A DNA stretch of 64,000 nucleotides from Pseudomonas lijiangensis (lineage in GTDB: Bacteria > Pseudomonadota > Gammaproteobacteria > Pseudomonadales > Pseudomonadaceae): the NCBI RefSeq assembly GCF_018968705.1, contig NZ_CP076668.1, positions 3,545,001-3,609,000 of the forward strand. Direction: 5' to 3'. Below, one piece after another: positions 1 through 8,227 of this stretch (positions are counted from its first letter, which is position 1; the number at the start of each line of letters is the position of its first letter). The notes beneath the pieces were generated by a model, which was not told the origin of the DNA, ran no database searches, and saw only the letters and a list, made by a program, of their open reading frames with translations. A program made the position numbers and the translations under genes.

Positions 1-890
1 ACAATCAGGTGGTCGTCGGTCTGATTATCGACCTGTCCTACAGCAACCCTTACCTGTCGCCTTTCGACGAATTCCAGCGTTACAAGCACCATCCGGTCAT
101 CAAGCAGTATCTGGAAGGCGGCAAACGCATCAGCTACGGCGCCCGCGCTATCTGCAAGGGCGGCCTGAATTCCCTGCCGAAAATGGTTTTCGCGGGCGGC
201 GCGCTGATCGGTTGCGACCTGGGCACCCTGAACTTCGCCAAGATCAAGGGCAGCCATACGGCCATGAAGTCCGGCATGCTCGCTGCCGAGTCGGTGGCCG
301 ACGCCCTGCTCGCCGGCAAGGAAGGTGGCGACGTGCTGACTTCTTATGTAGACGCCTTCAAGGCCAGCTGGCTGCATGAAGAACTGTTCGCCAGCCGTAA
401 CTTCGGCCCGGCGATGCACAAGTTCGGCGCAGTCATGGGCGGCGCGTTCAACTTCATCGACCAGAACATTTTCGGCGGCAAGATCCCGCTCACCTTGCAC
501 GACACCAAGCCGGACTACGCCTGCCTCAAGCTGGCAGCCGACTCGAAGAAGATCGACTACCCAAAACCCGATGGCAAGCTCAGCTTCGACAAGCTCAGCT
601 CGGTATTCCTCTCCAGTACCAACCATGAAGAGGAACAACCTTGCCACCTGAAGCTGACCGATCCGAGCATCCCGATCACCAGCAACCTGCCGCTTTATGA
701 CGAACCTGCCCAGCGCTACTGCCCGGCTGGCGTTTATGAAGTGATTACCCAGGAAGATGGCGAGAAACGCTTCCAGATCAACGCCCAGAACTGCGTGCAC
801 TGCAAGACCTGCGACATCAAGGATCCTGCGCAGAACATCACCTGGGTGGCGCCGGAAGGGGCTGGCGGGCCTACTTACCCTAATATGTAG
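1..890 (+). CDS. Electron transfer flavoprotein-ubiquinone oxidoreductase, C-terminal part (5' end outside window)
   Basis: This is the C-terminal ~295 residues of ETF-QO, the inner-membrane flavoprotein that passes electrons from reduced ETF (fatty-acid and amino-acid dehydrogenases) to ubiquinone. The open frame runs in from the left edge, so the start codon is not in the window; the first in-frame GTG at 9 is an internal valine. The end of the protein carries the cysteine pattern of the single 4Fe-4S cluster (CPAGVYEV, then NCVHCKTCDIKDP near the end) and finishes with GGPTYPNM, as in the family. The preceding part matches the membrane/quinone-binding region (GGALIGCDLGTLN, KGSHTAMKSGMLAAE). 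The gene's ancestral terminator has been split by an insertion sequence just downstream. Identification is firm. Confidence 0.95.
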   Translation, partial: NQVVVGLIIDLSYSNPYLSPFDEFQRYKHHPVIKQYLEGGKRISYGARAICKGGLNSLPKMVFAGGALIGCDLGTLNFAKIKGSHTAMKSGMLAAESVADALLAGKEGGDVLTSYVDAFKASWLHEELFASRNFGPAMHKFGAVMGGAFNFIDQNIFGGKIPLTLHDTKPDYACLKLAADSKKIDYPKPDGKLSFDKLSSVFLSSTNHEEEQPCHLKLTDPSIPITSNLPLYDEPAQRYCPAGVYEVITQEDGEKRFQINAQNCVHCKTCDIKDPAQNITWVAPEGAGGPTYPNM

Positions 891-895
891 GTGAA

Positions 896-929
896 ACAAG
901 CTGCAAGTTTTTAGCGGCAAGCTGCAAGA
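896..929. repeat. Short 'AAGCTGCAAG' intergenic repeat
   Basis: Two copies of the word CAAGCTGCAAG/GCAAGCTGCAAG lie in the 3' untranslated region of the ETF-QO gene. The same heptamer-like motif (GCTTGCAGCTTGC) recurs, expanded, at 48030-48095. It is a low-complexity word seen between Pseudomonas genes; no function can be assigned. Confidence 0.4.
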
Positions 930-930
930 G

Positions 931-942
931 AAAGCCCCTTCG
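931..942 (+). terminator. Left half of a terminator hairpin split by the insertion sequence
   Basis: AAAGCCCC (931-938) followed by TTCG (939-942) is the left arm and loop of a hairpin. Its partner, TTCG-GGGGCTTTTTT, lies at 2528-2542 beyond the IS. Joined, they make AAAGCCCC-TTCG-GGGGCTTT plus a T-run, a perfect stem with a stable UUCG loop. The ancestral site would have served the converging ETF-QO and AraC-type genes. TTCG occurs on both sides and is read as the 4-bp target duplication. Confidence 0.85.
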
Positions 943-978
943 CAGACTGTGTGAAAACACACTGACAGGCCCTAGACC

Positions 979-1011
979 AAACGCCCCGACTTGTTCGGGG
1001 CGTTTGTTTTT
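979..1011 (+). terminator. Rho-independent terminator inside the left end of the IS
   Basis: AAACGCCCC (979-987), a 9-nt loop and GGGGCGTTT (997-1005) are followed by GTTTTTG on the plus strand. It faces inward from the left IS end, so it stops transcription arriving from the ETF-QO gene before that becomes antisense to the transposase. It probably replaces the host terminator that the insertion broke. Confidence 0.8.
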
Positions 1012-1028
1012 GTGCTGAAAAAGGCTCC

Positions 1029-2447
1029 TCAGCCCATCAGTTGCATCATTTGCTTGGCACCCAGGACACTGATCGCCCGCTTGAGGTTGTAAGCGGTCAC
1101 GGCCAGAGCCATTTCAGCTCTTGTGCCTTCGAGTTGTCGCAGCAGGAAACGCCCGTTCCCAAATAGCCATTGTTTAAGATTGCCAAACGGGTGTTCCACG
1201 ATGGATCTACGCCGTTCCATTATCTCTGGATGCAGCTCCATCCGCTGCGCCATACGCTCAAAAGCTTCCTCTTGAGCGTGACGCGAGACATAGCGGCGCT
1301 TGGCCGTCGTACATTGGGGTTTCAGCGCACACCCGGCACAGTCGCCGATTGCCGCCTGGTAGATCCGGTCGCCCTTGTGACGCTGCTTCAGCGTTAGCCA
1401 CTGACCTGCCGGGCACTGGTACCGATCCTGTTCGGCGTCGTAGGCAAAGTCCTTGCGCTCGAATAATGTCTCGCCGCCTGGGTTGGAGGTTCGGTTTGGC
1501 GGCACGTAGGCGGTAATGGAGGCTTCCTCACACGCTTGGAACTGCTCGCCATTCGAGTAGCCCATATCAGCTGTCACGGTCAGCGCTTCCTGCCCCAGCT
1601 CAGCCTTGGCCGCTTTAGCCATGGGTTCAAGCTGCTTGCGGTCGTCACCCTCTTGCGTCACCTCGTGATGCAAAATCAAGCAGTGCTCTGCGTCGACGGC
1701 GGTCTGTACGTTATAGGCAACACGCGCTCCTTTGGGCGTGCGCATCATTCGGGCATCGCTTTCGTGCGTGTTGAACTGCTCCAGCCCCATCGATTTCATT
1801 AAGGCTTGGCAACTGCGGTTGTCTTGCTGCTTGGCCTCAAGCCTCGCCAAGGCCGCCTTGATCGCAGTGCGATCTACCACTTGCTCACCCTCAGACTTAT
1901 CAGCGGCATCCAGATCAGCCAGGTATTGGGCGATCCGCTTATCCAGCTTCTCATCCTGACGCTTGAGTTGATTCAGATTCAAATGACGCCGCGAGGAAGC
2001 GACTGCCTGAAACTTGCTCCCGTCGATGGCAACCAGGTCACCGGCAATCAAACCGACAGTTCGGCAGAACCGCACAAAAGCCCGGCATGTCGTAACAAAC
2101 GCAGCTTTGTTGTTCTTGCGGAAATCAGCGATGGTCTTGAAGTCAGGTTTGAGTCGGTTGATCAGCCACATCACTTCGATGTTGCGCTGGCACTCGGCCT
2201 CTAGACGCCGCGACGAGCGAATGCGCTGAAAATAGCCATAGAGGTAGAGCTTGAGCTGATCGGCAGGATCATAGGATGGCCGCCCAGTGGCCTTGGTCTG
2301 GGCCTTCTCAAAGCCGAGCTGGCCCAGATCGAGCCTGGCGACATACAGGTCGATGACCCGTACGAGGTGATCTTCCGGGATCAGTTCCTCCAGCGAGACC
2401 GGGAACAAGCTGGTCTGGCTGCGGGACTCTCCTTGTATGTAGGCCAT
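1029..2447 (-). CDS. IS1182-family transposase
   Basis: A 472-residue DDE transposase. The N-terminal block (MAYIQGESRSQTSLFP, EDHLVRVIDLYV, GRPSYDPADQLKLYLYGY, RSSRRLEAE) is the IS1182/DUF772 type. The acidic catalytic region follows (AIDGSKFQAVAS, then DMGYSNGEQFQACEE) and a cysteine-rich segment with C-x2-C-x4-C spacing (CAGCALKPQC) precedes the C-terminal IVEHPFGNLKQW block that carries the last acidic residue of DDE enzymes. The ATG at 2447 is chosen over an in-frame ATG at 2483 because it begins the conserved MAYIQG start and has GGAG about 11 nt upstream. That GGAG lies within a hairpin. The frame is uninterrupted, so the enzyme may be active. Confidence 0.92.
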   Translation of the reverse strand: MAYIQGESRSQTSLFPVSLEELIPEDHLVRVIDLYVARLDLGQLGFEKAQTKATGRPSYDPADQLKLYLYGYFQRIRSSRRLEAECQRNIEVMWLINRLKPDFKTIADFRKNNKAAFVTTCRAFVRFCRTVGLIAGDLVAIDGSKFQAVASSRRHLNLNQLKRQDEKLDKRIAQYLADLDAADKSEGEQVVDRTAIKAALARLEAKQQDNRSCQALMKSMGLEQFNTHESDARMMRTPKGARVAYNVQTAVDAEHCLILHHEVTQEGDDRKQLEPMAKAAKAELGQEALTVTADMGYSNGEQFQACEEASITAYVPPNRTSNPGGETLFERKDFAYDAEQDRYQCPAGQWLTLKQRHKGDRIYQAAIGDCAGCALKPQCTTAKRRYVSRHAQEEAFERMAQRMELHPEIMERRRSIVEHPFGNLKQWLFGNGRFLLRQLEGTRAEMALAVTAYNLKRAISVLGAKQMMQLMG

Positions 2448-2455
2448 AACGAAAA

Positions 2456-2483
2456 ATGCTCCGTATCTTCCGATACGGAGCAT
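2456..2483 (-). promoter_or_regulatory. 12-bp hairpin covering the transposase ribosome-binding site
   Basis: ATGCTCCGTATC (2456-2467), a TTCC loop and the exact complement (2472-2483) form a perfect 12-bp stem 8 nt upstream of the transposase ATG. The only good Shine-Dalgarno match (GGAG) is in the arm nearest the gene, so folding of the leader RNA should hide it. This resembles the way some IS elements prevent expression from outside transcription; the function is inferred. Confidence 0.6.
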
Positions 2484-2527
2484 TCTCTTAAAGGGCCGGA
2501 CAGATTGCTAGGTTTTCACACAGTCTG

Positions 2528-2542
2528 TTCGGGGGCTTTTTT
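2528..2542 (+). terminator. Right half of the split terminator hairpin
   Basis: TTCG (2528-2531) and GGGGC-TTTTTT (2532-2542) complete the arm left at 931-942. After insertion neither half can form the original stem. The AraC-type gene on the minus strand ends just beside it at 2546, so that gene has probably lost its own terminator and may read into the IS in the transposase sense. Confidence 0.8.
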
Positions 2543-2545
2543 GTT

Positions 2546-3451
2546 TTAGGCGGGAATGCGCAGGTAGGTGCTTTCTTCTACGGGATTGCGTTCGAAGTAG
2601 CGTTTGTATTCGCGGCTGAATTGGGACGTGCTCTGGTAGCCGACGCAGTGTGCGACCTGGGCCACGCCCATTCCCTGGGCAACCAGCATATGCTGGGCCT
2701 TGAGCAGGCGCAGGCGCTTGAGGTACTGCACGGGAGACAATAAGGTGCTGCGCTTGAAGTGTTCGTGAAAGGTCGAGGCGCTCATGTTTGCCTGCCGCGC
2801 CAGGATGTCGATATTCAAAGGTTCGGCATAATGGTTGTGCAGATACGCCAGAGATGCTGCGACACGGGCGAAATGGCTCTGTTGCGCAACCAGCGCCCGC
2901 AATACACCCGCCTGAGGGCCACGCAGGGCTGCATAAAGCACTTCCCGCAGCCGTGATTGCCCCATGACGTGACAATCCAGCGGATCATGCAGACAGCGCA
3001 ACAACCGCTCCACACTCTCGCGCATCGGCGCGTCCAGCACAGCCGAGGTCATGGACTCAGGCGTCTGCGCCTCGATGGCGTGATCAGGCACCGGCCCCAT
3101 CAACTGCACCAGTTCGCCCAGCACAACCCGGTCAATCGCCACCGAAACACCCAGCAACGGCGCCTGCGGCGTGGCAAAGGTTTCACACATGAAGGGGACT
3201 GAAAGCGCCTGCACCAGATAGTGCCCGGCGCCGTAATCCAGCGTGCGCGACCCCAGACTCGCGAGCTTGCCGCCCTGAGCGACGATCATAAGGCTCGGCT
3301 CATAAATCTGCGGGCTGCTGGCCACATACTCATAAGCCGATACCACCTTGACCTCAGGCAACAGCGTCGGCATGAAGCCGGGGCGCGTGGCCAAGGGCTT
3401 TATCAGGGAAACGAGGGTGGCATTGGCATCGGCAGAATGAGGGAGTGACAT
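2546..3451 (-). CDS. AraC-family transcriptional regulator
   Basis: A 301-residue regulator. Residues ~20-175 match the AraC_N-type ligand domain seen in regulators of alcohol/aldehyde oxidation genes (YEPSLMIVAQGGKLASLG, GAGHYLVQALSVPF). Residues ~195-295 hold the two helix-turn-helix motifs of the AraC DNA-binding domain (NIDILARQANMSASTFHEHF and GVAQVAHCVGYQSTSQFSREYKR). It is transcribed divergently from the alcohol dehydrogenase gene across a 177-bp gap, the usual layout of a regulator and its target, so it probably controls that gene. The stop lies 4 bp from the broken terminator and IS end. The inducer cannot be told from the sequence. Confidence 0.9.
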   Translation of the reverse strand: MSLPHSADANATLVSLIKPLATRPGFMPTLLPEVKVVSAYEYVASSPQIYEPSLMIVAQGGKLASLGSRTLDYGAGHYLVQALSVPFMCETFATPQAPLLGVSVAIDRVVLGELVQLMGPVPDHAIEAQTPESMTSAVLDAPMRESVERLLRCLHDPLDCHVMGQSRLREVLYAALRGPQAGVLRALVAQQSHFARVAASLAYLHNHYAEPLNIDILARQANMSASTFHEHFKRSTLLSPVQYLKRLRLLKAQHMLVAQGMGVAQVAHCVGYQSTSQFSREYKRYFERNPVEESTYLRIPA

Positions 3452-3628
3452 GGAGCACCGGGTAGAGAATCAGACATGAGCATCATCGCAGAAATGAGCG
3501 TTTCAGCCATGCACGATTAACCATATCCGGAGAAATAGGCATGACTCGCGGAGGAATGCTCATGGCACTCAGCACCCGCTCCCCGGAAAATAGTCACCAC
3601 TATTCACCCTTGATCCGCGAGGAACATC

Positions 3629-4681
3629 ATGTACAAAGCTATCGGTTACGCCGCCCAGTCCGCCACCGCCCCCCTCGCCCCCATGACCTTTGAACGTCGC
3701 AGCCTGCGAGCCAACGACGTTGCCATCGAAATTCTCTACTGCGGCGTCTGCCACTCCGACATTCACCAGGCCCGCAACGAATGGGGCATTGCCGTTTACC
3801 CGCTGATGCCGGGCCACGAGATCGTCGGCAAGGTCACAGCCACCGGCCCGGACGCTGGCAAATATAAAGTGGGCGATCTGGTGGGCGTCGGCTGCATGGT
3901 CGACTCCTGCCAACAGTGCTCGGCCTGCCAGTCCAATCTGGAGCAGTACTGCCTGGAAGGTCCGACCATGACCTACGCCACCCCTGACCGCGTGGACGGC
4001 AGCAACACCATGGGCGGCTATTCCAACAGCATCGTGGTTCGCGAAGAATTCGTGGTCAGCATCCCGGAAAAACTCGACCTGGCGGCTGCCGCACCGATTC
4101 TCTGTGCCGGCATCACCACCTACTCGCCTCTCAAGCACTACGGCGTAAAAGCGGGCGACAAGGTCGGGATTCTCGGCATGGGCGGTCTGGGTCATATGGG
4201 GATCAAGTTCGCCAAGGCCATGGGCGCCGAAGTCACCCTCTTCACCCGCTCGGCATCAAAAGCCCAGGAAGCTCGTCGCCAGGGCGCAGATCATGTGATC
4301 GTCTCCACTGACGCCGAACAGATGAAAGCCGCTGCCGGTCGCTTTGACTTCCTGCTGGACACCATTCCGGTACAGCACGACCTGAACCCCTACCTGGAAA
4401 CCCTGAGCTTTGACGGCGTCCATATTCTGGTCGGCCTGATCGAACCGGTAGAGCCGCCAATCCACGCCGCTCATCTGGTCATGAAGCGTCGTGTGATCGC
4501 AGGCTCGCTCATCGGCGGGATTGCAGAAACCCAGGAAGTCCTGGACTTCTGCGCGGCAAACGACATTACCTGCGATATCGAAATGCTGGATATCCGCAAT
4601 ATCAACGAGGCCTACGAGCGCATGCTCGCGGGTGACGTGAAGTACCGCTTCGTGATCGACATGGCGACCCTGAAAGCCTGA
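3629..4681 (+). CDS. Zinc-dependent, probably NADP-linked alcohol dehydrogenase (YahK/CAD-like)
   Basis: A 350-residue medium-chain dehydrogenase that interconverts aldehydes and alcohols. The catalytic zinc site is visible (CGVCHSD, then PGHE), as is the structural zinc lobe with four cysteines (CMVDSCQQCSACQSNLEQYC). The Rossmann motif is GILGMGGLGHMGIKFAKAMG; an arginine after the second strand (LFTRSASK) favours NADPH. Length and motifs fit the cinnamyl-alcohol-dehydrogenase-like group that includes E. coli YahK. It stands alone downstream of a divergent AraC regulator, suggesting induction by an aldehyde or alcohol. A REP-type palindrome follows the stop. The natural substrate is unknown. 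Confidence 0.9.
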   Translation: MYKAIGYAAQSATAPLAPMTFERRSLRANDVAIEILYCGVCHSDIHQARNEWGIAVYPLMPGHEIVGKVTATGPDAGKYKVGDLVGVGCMVDSCQQCSACQSNLEQYCLEGPTMTYATPDRVDGSNTMGGYSNSIVVREEFVVSIPEKLDLAAAAPILCAGITTYSPLKHYGVKAGDKVGILGMGGLGHMGIKFAKAMGAEVTLFTRSASKAQEARRQGADHVIVSTDAEQMKAAAGRFDFLLDTIPVQHDLNPYLETLSFDGVHILVGLIEPVEPPIHAAHLVMKRRVIAGSLIGGIAETQEVLDFCAANDITCDIEMLDIRNINEAYERMLAGDVKYRFVIDMATLKA

Positions 4682-4693
4682 TCAACACCAACC

Positions 4694-4734
4694 CTGTGGG
4701 GCGAATTCATTCGCGAATGAATTCGCTCCCACAC
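4694..4734. repeat. REP-type palindrome between converging genes
   Basis: GCGAATTCATT-CGCG-AATGAATTCGC, bounded by TGTGGG and TCCCACA, forms a long near-perfect hairpin. It lies between the converging alcohol dehydrogenase and IclR-type genes. The GTGGGAGCGAATTCATTCGCG word is a common intergenic REP sequence in the P. syringae group. It may act as a bidirectional transcription stop. Confidence 0.75.
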
Positions 4735-4751
4735 ATTAGCTCCCCAAAGGG

Positions 4752-5561
4752 TTAACCGCCCAGCTCAGCCGAAAGCCTTGCCGCCGCTTCCTTGATGACC
4801 GGCACCAGGTCGGCCATTTTCTCCAGCGGCATGTACGGCACGGTACTGGCAATACTGATCGCCGCGACAATCTGCTTGCCCGCATCGCGAACCGGTGCCG
4901 CCACGCAGCGAATCGACGGTTCGTTATCCTCAAGATCGAAGGCATAGCCGCCTTGCACATACTCTTGCCTGCGCTGGCGCAATTGCTCCCAGGTTTGCTG
5001 CTCGTGCGTTGGCCATTGCGGGTTCTTTCCTGCAACCGGCAGGCTGATTTCATACAGCCTTTGCCACTCCGACTCCTGACTGTCCAACAGCAACGCCTTG
5101 CCGATGCCCGTGCGCACCAAAGGCATGCGATGCCCTACCCGGGAACGCATTTCCGGGCCGTTGCGGCCAGGGTTCTTGTGCAGGTAAAGCACGTCGTCAG
5201 CGTCGCGAATCGCCAGATGCAAGGTGTCGCCCGTCAATTCCGACAGCTCATCGAGATAAGGCCGGGCCAGAATGGCCAGTGGCACCTCTTCCCGAGCCTG
5301 GAAACCCAGTTCGATCAACTTGGGCCCCAACAGATAACCCACCTGGGGCAACACACGAAGATAACGCTCATCCACCAGGCAACTGACCAGCCGATGGGTC
5401 GTGCTGCGGGTGGTGCCGATCAGGCTGGAAATCGCTTTCAGGTCACGGGCACCACTGGCCACGGCCTGCACCACCGCCAGGCCGCGCAACAGGGTTTGCG
5501 TCCCGGTCGGTGCGGAGTCCTTGCCCGTGGCGCTCACAGGTGTGAGTGGATCATTGTGCAT
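4752..5561 (-). CDS. IclR-family regulator of the galactonate operon
   Basis: A 269-residue IclR-type repressor/activator. Residues ~20-85 are the winged helix (RGLAVVQAVASGARDLKAIS, TTRSTTHRLVSCLVDERYL); residues ~95-265 are the IclR ligand domain (LDELSELTGDTLHLAIRDADDVLYLHK, RTGIGKALL, IRCVAAPVRD, AAISIASTVPYM). It is the last gene of the galactonate catabolic cluster on the same strand, 65 bp after the transporter gene. Control of that cluster, with galactonate or an intermediate as ligand, is inferred from position. Enteric DgoR is a GntR protein, so the regulator type differs here. Confidence 0.88.
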   Translation of the reverse strand: MHNDPLTPVSATGKDSAPTGTQTLLRGLAVVQAVASGARDLKAISSLIGTTRSTTHRLVSCLVDERYLRVLPQVGYLLGPKLIELGFQAREEVPLAILARPYLDELSELTGDTLHLAIRDADDVLYLHKNPGRNGPEMRSRVGHRMPLVRTGIGKALLLDSQESEWQRLYEISLPVAGKNPQWPTHEQQTWEQLRQRRQEYVQGGYAFDLEDNEPSIRCVAAPVRDAGKQIVAAISIASTVPYMPLEKMADLVPVIKEAAARLSAELGG

Positions 5562-5626
5562 ATCAGCCCTTATCAGATCGGAAAGCTGGCGGCATTATCG
5601 TCGCCAGCCCTTCTGCATGCCAACCA

Positions 5627-6937
5627 TCACAACTCGATGCGCTCCACCTTGCCCACCAGCAGGATGTAAGACAGCGCACCAATCAGCGCCAGCAAGGCGA
5701 TGTAGGTGATGGCAGGCGCAAAGGAATCACCCGACGCCAGGAAGCCGATCACGATGGGCGTGGCAATCGCCGCCAGGTTACCGATGAAGTTGAAGGTGCC
5801 ACCAGTCAACCCCAGCAGACGGGCCGGAGCCAGTGTCGACACCAGCGACCAGGTGATCGACGCCAGACCATTGCCGAAGAACGCCAGCGCCAGGAACGCA
5901 ATCACCAGCGGCGTGGATTCCACGTAGTTGGCACCGATGATCGAGGTGGAGATCAGCAGACCGGCAATGATCGGCAGCTTGCGCGCCAGACCAACGCTAT
6001 GGCCGCGACGGATCAGCCAGTCGGAGAAGAACCCCGAGCAGAGTACGCCGACAAAGGCCGCCAGAAACGGCAACGACGCCAGCAGTCCGGACTTGATGAA
6101 GTCCATACCGCGGTACTTGACCAGATAGGTCGGGAACCAGGTCAGGAAGAACCAGAGGGTCGAATTGAGGCAGAACTGCCCCAGATAAATGCCCCACAGC
6201 TTGCGCTGGCTCAGCACCACACCCAGATCCTGCCAACTGAAGCCACGCTTCTGCTTTTCGGTATCGACCTGGATATCCACCAGCCCGCCACCTTCGCGGA
6301 TCAGGTCGATCTCTTCCTTGTTGATGCCTTTGAAATCACGCGGCTCGCGATACACCGCATACCAGATCACGGCCCAGAGTATGCCGACGCCACCGGTGAC
6401 GACAAACACCATATGCCAGCCGTAATGAGCTTGCAGCCAGGCCAGAACCGGCGTCAGGAACGCCAGGCCGACAAACTGCCCCGAGGTGTAGAAACCGATG
6501 GCCGTAGCCCGCTCGCGCTCGGGAAACCAGGTGGTGACCACGCGACTGTTGATCGGGTAGGCAGGCGCTTCAAGCGCACCCACGGCCATGCGCAGCACGA
6601 ACAGCGCAATGAAACTCGCCGCAAAGCCCAGCATGACGGTAGCAATCGACCATAGCAGCAGCGCGACGGTGTAGAGAATGCGCGGCGGAACACGATCCAC
6701 CAGCCAGCCGCCAGGCAGCTGCATGGCCGCATAGGTCCAGCCGAAAGCCGAGAAAATCAGGCCCACATGAACCGGGTCGATACCCAGTTCGCTGGTCAGG
6801 GCCGGAGCCGCGATGGACAGGTTGCTGCGGTCCAGATAGTTGATCACCACCGTAATGAACAGCAGCACCATGATGAAGAAACGCTTGCGAGTAGGCGTGA
6901 CTAAAGACGCCGCCCCTTCGAGAGTGCGGGTTTGCAT
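5627..6937 (-). CDS. dgoT: MFS transporter, D-galactonate/hexuronate type
   Basis: A 436-residue major facilitator of the anion:cation symporter group (DgoT/GudP/ExuT). About twelve hydrophobic segments are visible. The family signature follows the first helix (VVINYLDRSNLSIAAPAL), and WLVDRVPPRILYTVALLLWS and EAPAYPINSRVVTTWFPERERATA are characteristic of acidic-sugar transporters. It takes up the sugar acid at the inner membrane, most likely D-galactonate given the three catabolic genes upstream on the same strand. A 12-bp hairpin lies in the gap to dgoD and may tune the ratio of enzyme to transporter. The exact sugar acid is inferred from context. Confidence 0.85.
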   Translation of the reverse strand: MQTRTLEGAASLVTPTRKRFFIMVLLFITVVINYLDRSNLSIAAPALTSELGIDPVHVGLIFSAFGWTYAAMQLPGGWLVDRVPPRILYTVALLLWSIATVMLGFAASFIALFVLRMAVGALEAPAYPINSRVVTTWFPERERATAIGFYTSGQFVGLAFLTPVLAWLQAHYGWHMVFVVTGGVGILWAVIWYAVYREPRDFKGINKEEIDLIREGGGLVDIQVDTEKQKRGFSWQDLGVVLSQRKLWGIYLGQFCLNSTLWFFLTWFPTYLVKYRGMDFIKSGLLASLPFLAAFVGVLCSGFFSDWLIRRGHSVGLARKLPIIAGLLISTSIIGANYVESTPLVIAFLALAFFGNGLASITWSLVSTLAPARLLGLTGGTFNFIGNLAAIATPIVIGFLASGDSFAPAITYIALLALIGALSYILLVGKVERIEL

Positions 6938-6986
6938 GAAGATTGCCCCTTGTTGGATTTATGTGAGGACTGCGTTCTGCAATGTC

Positions 6987-7018
6987 TGATCGTGCAGCGC
7001 TCGAGGGCTGCACGATCA
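6987..7018 (-). promoter_or_regulatory. 12-bp perfect hairpin between dgoD and the transporter gene
   Basis: TGATCGTGCAGC (6987-6998), an 8-nt loop and GCTGCACGATCA (7007-7018) form a perfect stem just after the dgoD stop. No T-run follows on the minus strand. It could protect the 3' end of the upstream message, attenuate read-through, or be an operator. Confidence 0.55.
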
Positions 7019-7030
7019 TTCAGACCTCCA

Positions 7031-8179
7031 TCACCATTCGGCAAAGCTGCCGTCGGCATGGCGCCAGATCGGGTTGCGCCAGCGGTGACCGATGGCGGCA
7101 CGCTCCTTGACGTACTCTTCATTGATCTCGATGCCCAGGCCCGGTCCGTTGGGGATCTTCACCATGCCCTTGTCGTAATCGAACACTTCGGGGTGCTTCA
7201 CATAATCCAGCAGGTCATTGCTCTCGTTGTAGTGAATGCCCAGGCTCTGCTCCTGAATGAAGGCGTTGTAACAAGCCGCATCAAGTTGCAGACAGGCCGC
7301 CAGCGCAATCGGCCCCAGCGGGCAATGCAGCGCCAGCGCCACGTCATAGGCTTCGGCCATATTGGCGATCTTGCGGGTTTCGGTAATGCCGCCTGCGTGA
7401 GAGGCATCCGGCTGGATGATATCGACGTAACCTTCGCTCAGGACCCGCTTGAAGTCCCAGCGCGAGAACAGCCGCTCCCCCAGGGCAATAGGCGTGCTGG
7501 TCAGCGGCGCAAGCTCCTTGAGCGCCTCGTAGTTTTCACTGAGCACCGGCTCTTCGATGAACATCAGCTTGAAGGGGTCCAGCTCTTTCATCAGCACCTT
7601 GGCCATGGGCTTGTGGACCCGGCCATGGAAGTCCACGCCAATGCCGACATTCGGCCCGACCGCGTCACGCACCGCAGCCACGTTGGCCAGCGCCAGATCG
7701 ACCTTGTCGAAGGTGTCGAGAAACTGCAGCTCTTCGGTGCCGTTCATTTTCACGGCCGTAAAACCACGCCCCACCGCTTCCTTCGCAGCACGGGCGGTAT
7801 CGGCTGGCCGGTCGCCACCGATCCATGAGTAGACGCGGATCTTGTCCCGCACCTGACCGCCCAGCAGATCGCTGACCGAAACGCCCAGGGCCTTGCCCTT
7901 GATATCCCACAGCGCCTGGTCGATACCGGCCAGCGCGCTCATGTGCACCGCGCCGCCGCGATAGAAGCCGCCGCGATACAGCACAGTCCAGATGTCCTCG
8001 ATATTGCGCGGGTCCTTACCGATCAGATAATCGGAAAGCTCCTCCACCGCTGCGGCGACGGTATGGGCGCGGCCTTCGACAACCGGCTCGCCCCAGCCGA
8101 CGACACCGTCATCGGTTTCGACTTTCAGAAAGCACCAGCGTGGCGGAACGATAAAGGTCGTGAGCTTGGTGATCTTCAT
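7031..8179 (-). CDS. dgoD: D-galactonate dehydratase
   Basis: A 382-residue enolase-superfamily enzyme that removes water from D-galactonate to give 2-dehydro-3-deoxy-D-galactonate. The start [19 protein letters not shown] and the metal-binding acids are typical: Asp in [11 protein letters not shown], Glu in LMFIEEPV and Glu in [10 protein letters not shown]. The catalytic histidines appear as DFH and in ALALHCPLG. The C-terminal [10 protein letters not shown] and [18 protein letters not shown] also match DgoD. Length equals that of the E. coli enzyme (382). It lies between the aldolase and transporter genes, in pathway context. Confidence 0.95.
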   Translation of the reverse strand: MKITKLTTFIVPPRWCFLKVETDDGVVGWGEPVVEGRAHTVAAAVEELSDYLIGKDPRNIEDIWTVLYRGGFYRGGAVHMSALAGIDQALWDIKGKALGVSVSDLLGGQVRDKIRVYSWIGGDRPADTARAAKEAVGRGFTAVKMNGTEELQFLDTFDKVDLALANVAAVRDAVGPNVGIGVDFHGRVHKPMAKVLMKELDPFKLMFIEEPVLSENYEALKELAPLTSTPIALGERLFSRWDFKRVLSEGYVDIIQPDASHAGGITETRKIANMAEAYDVALALHCPLGPIALAACLQLDAACYNAFIQEQSLGIHYNESNDLLDYVKHPEVFDYDKGMVKIPNGPGLGIEINEEYVKERAAIGHRWRNPIWRHADGSFAEW

Positions 8180-8227
8180 GTGTGCACTGTCTCTTATAGG
8201 TATGGGAAGAAGCGCTGGAGGCGCCGG

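Larger units (their letters stand above)
943..2527 (-). mobile_element. Complete IS1182-family insertion sequence (1,585 bp)
   Basis: The element is bounded by 16-bp perfect terminal inverted repeats, CAGACTGTGTGAAAAC at 943-958 and its reverse complement at 2512-2527, flanked by the direct repeat TTCG (939-942 and 2528-2531). It carries one intact transposase gene on the minus strand, an inward-facing terminator at its left end (979-1011) and a strong hairpin over the transposase leader (2456-2483). The insertion falls exactly in the loop of a terminator hairpin. The intact gene, ends and duplication suggest a recent, potentially active copy. The family name rests on the transposase sequence; the exact IS name cannot be given without a database search. 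Confidence 0.9.
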
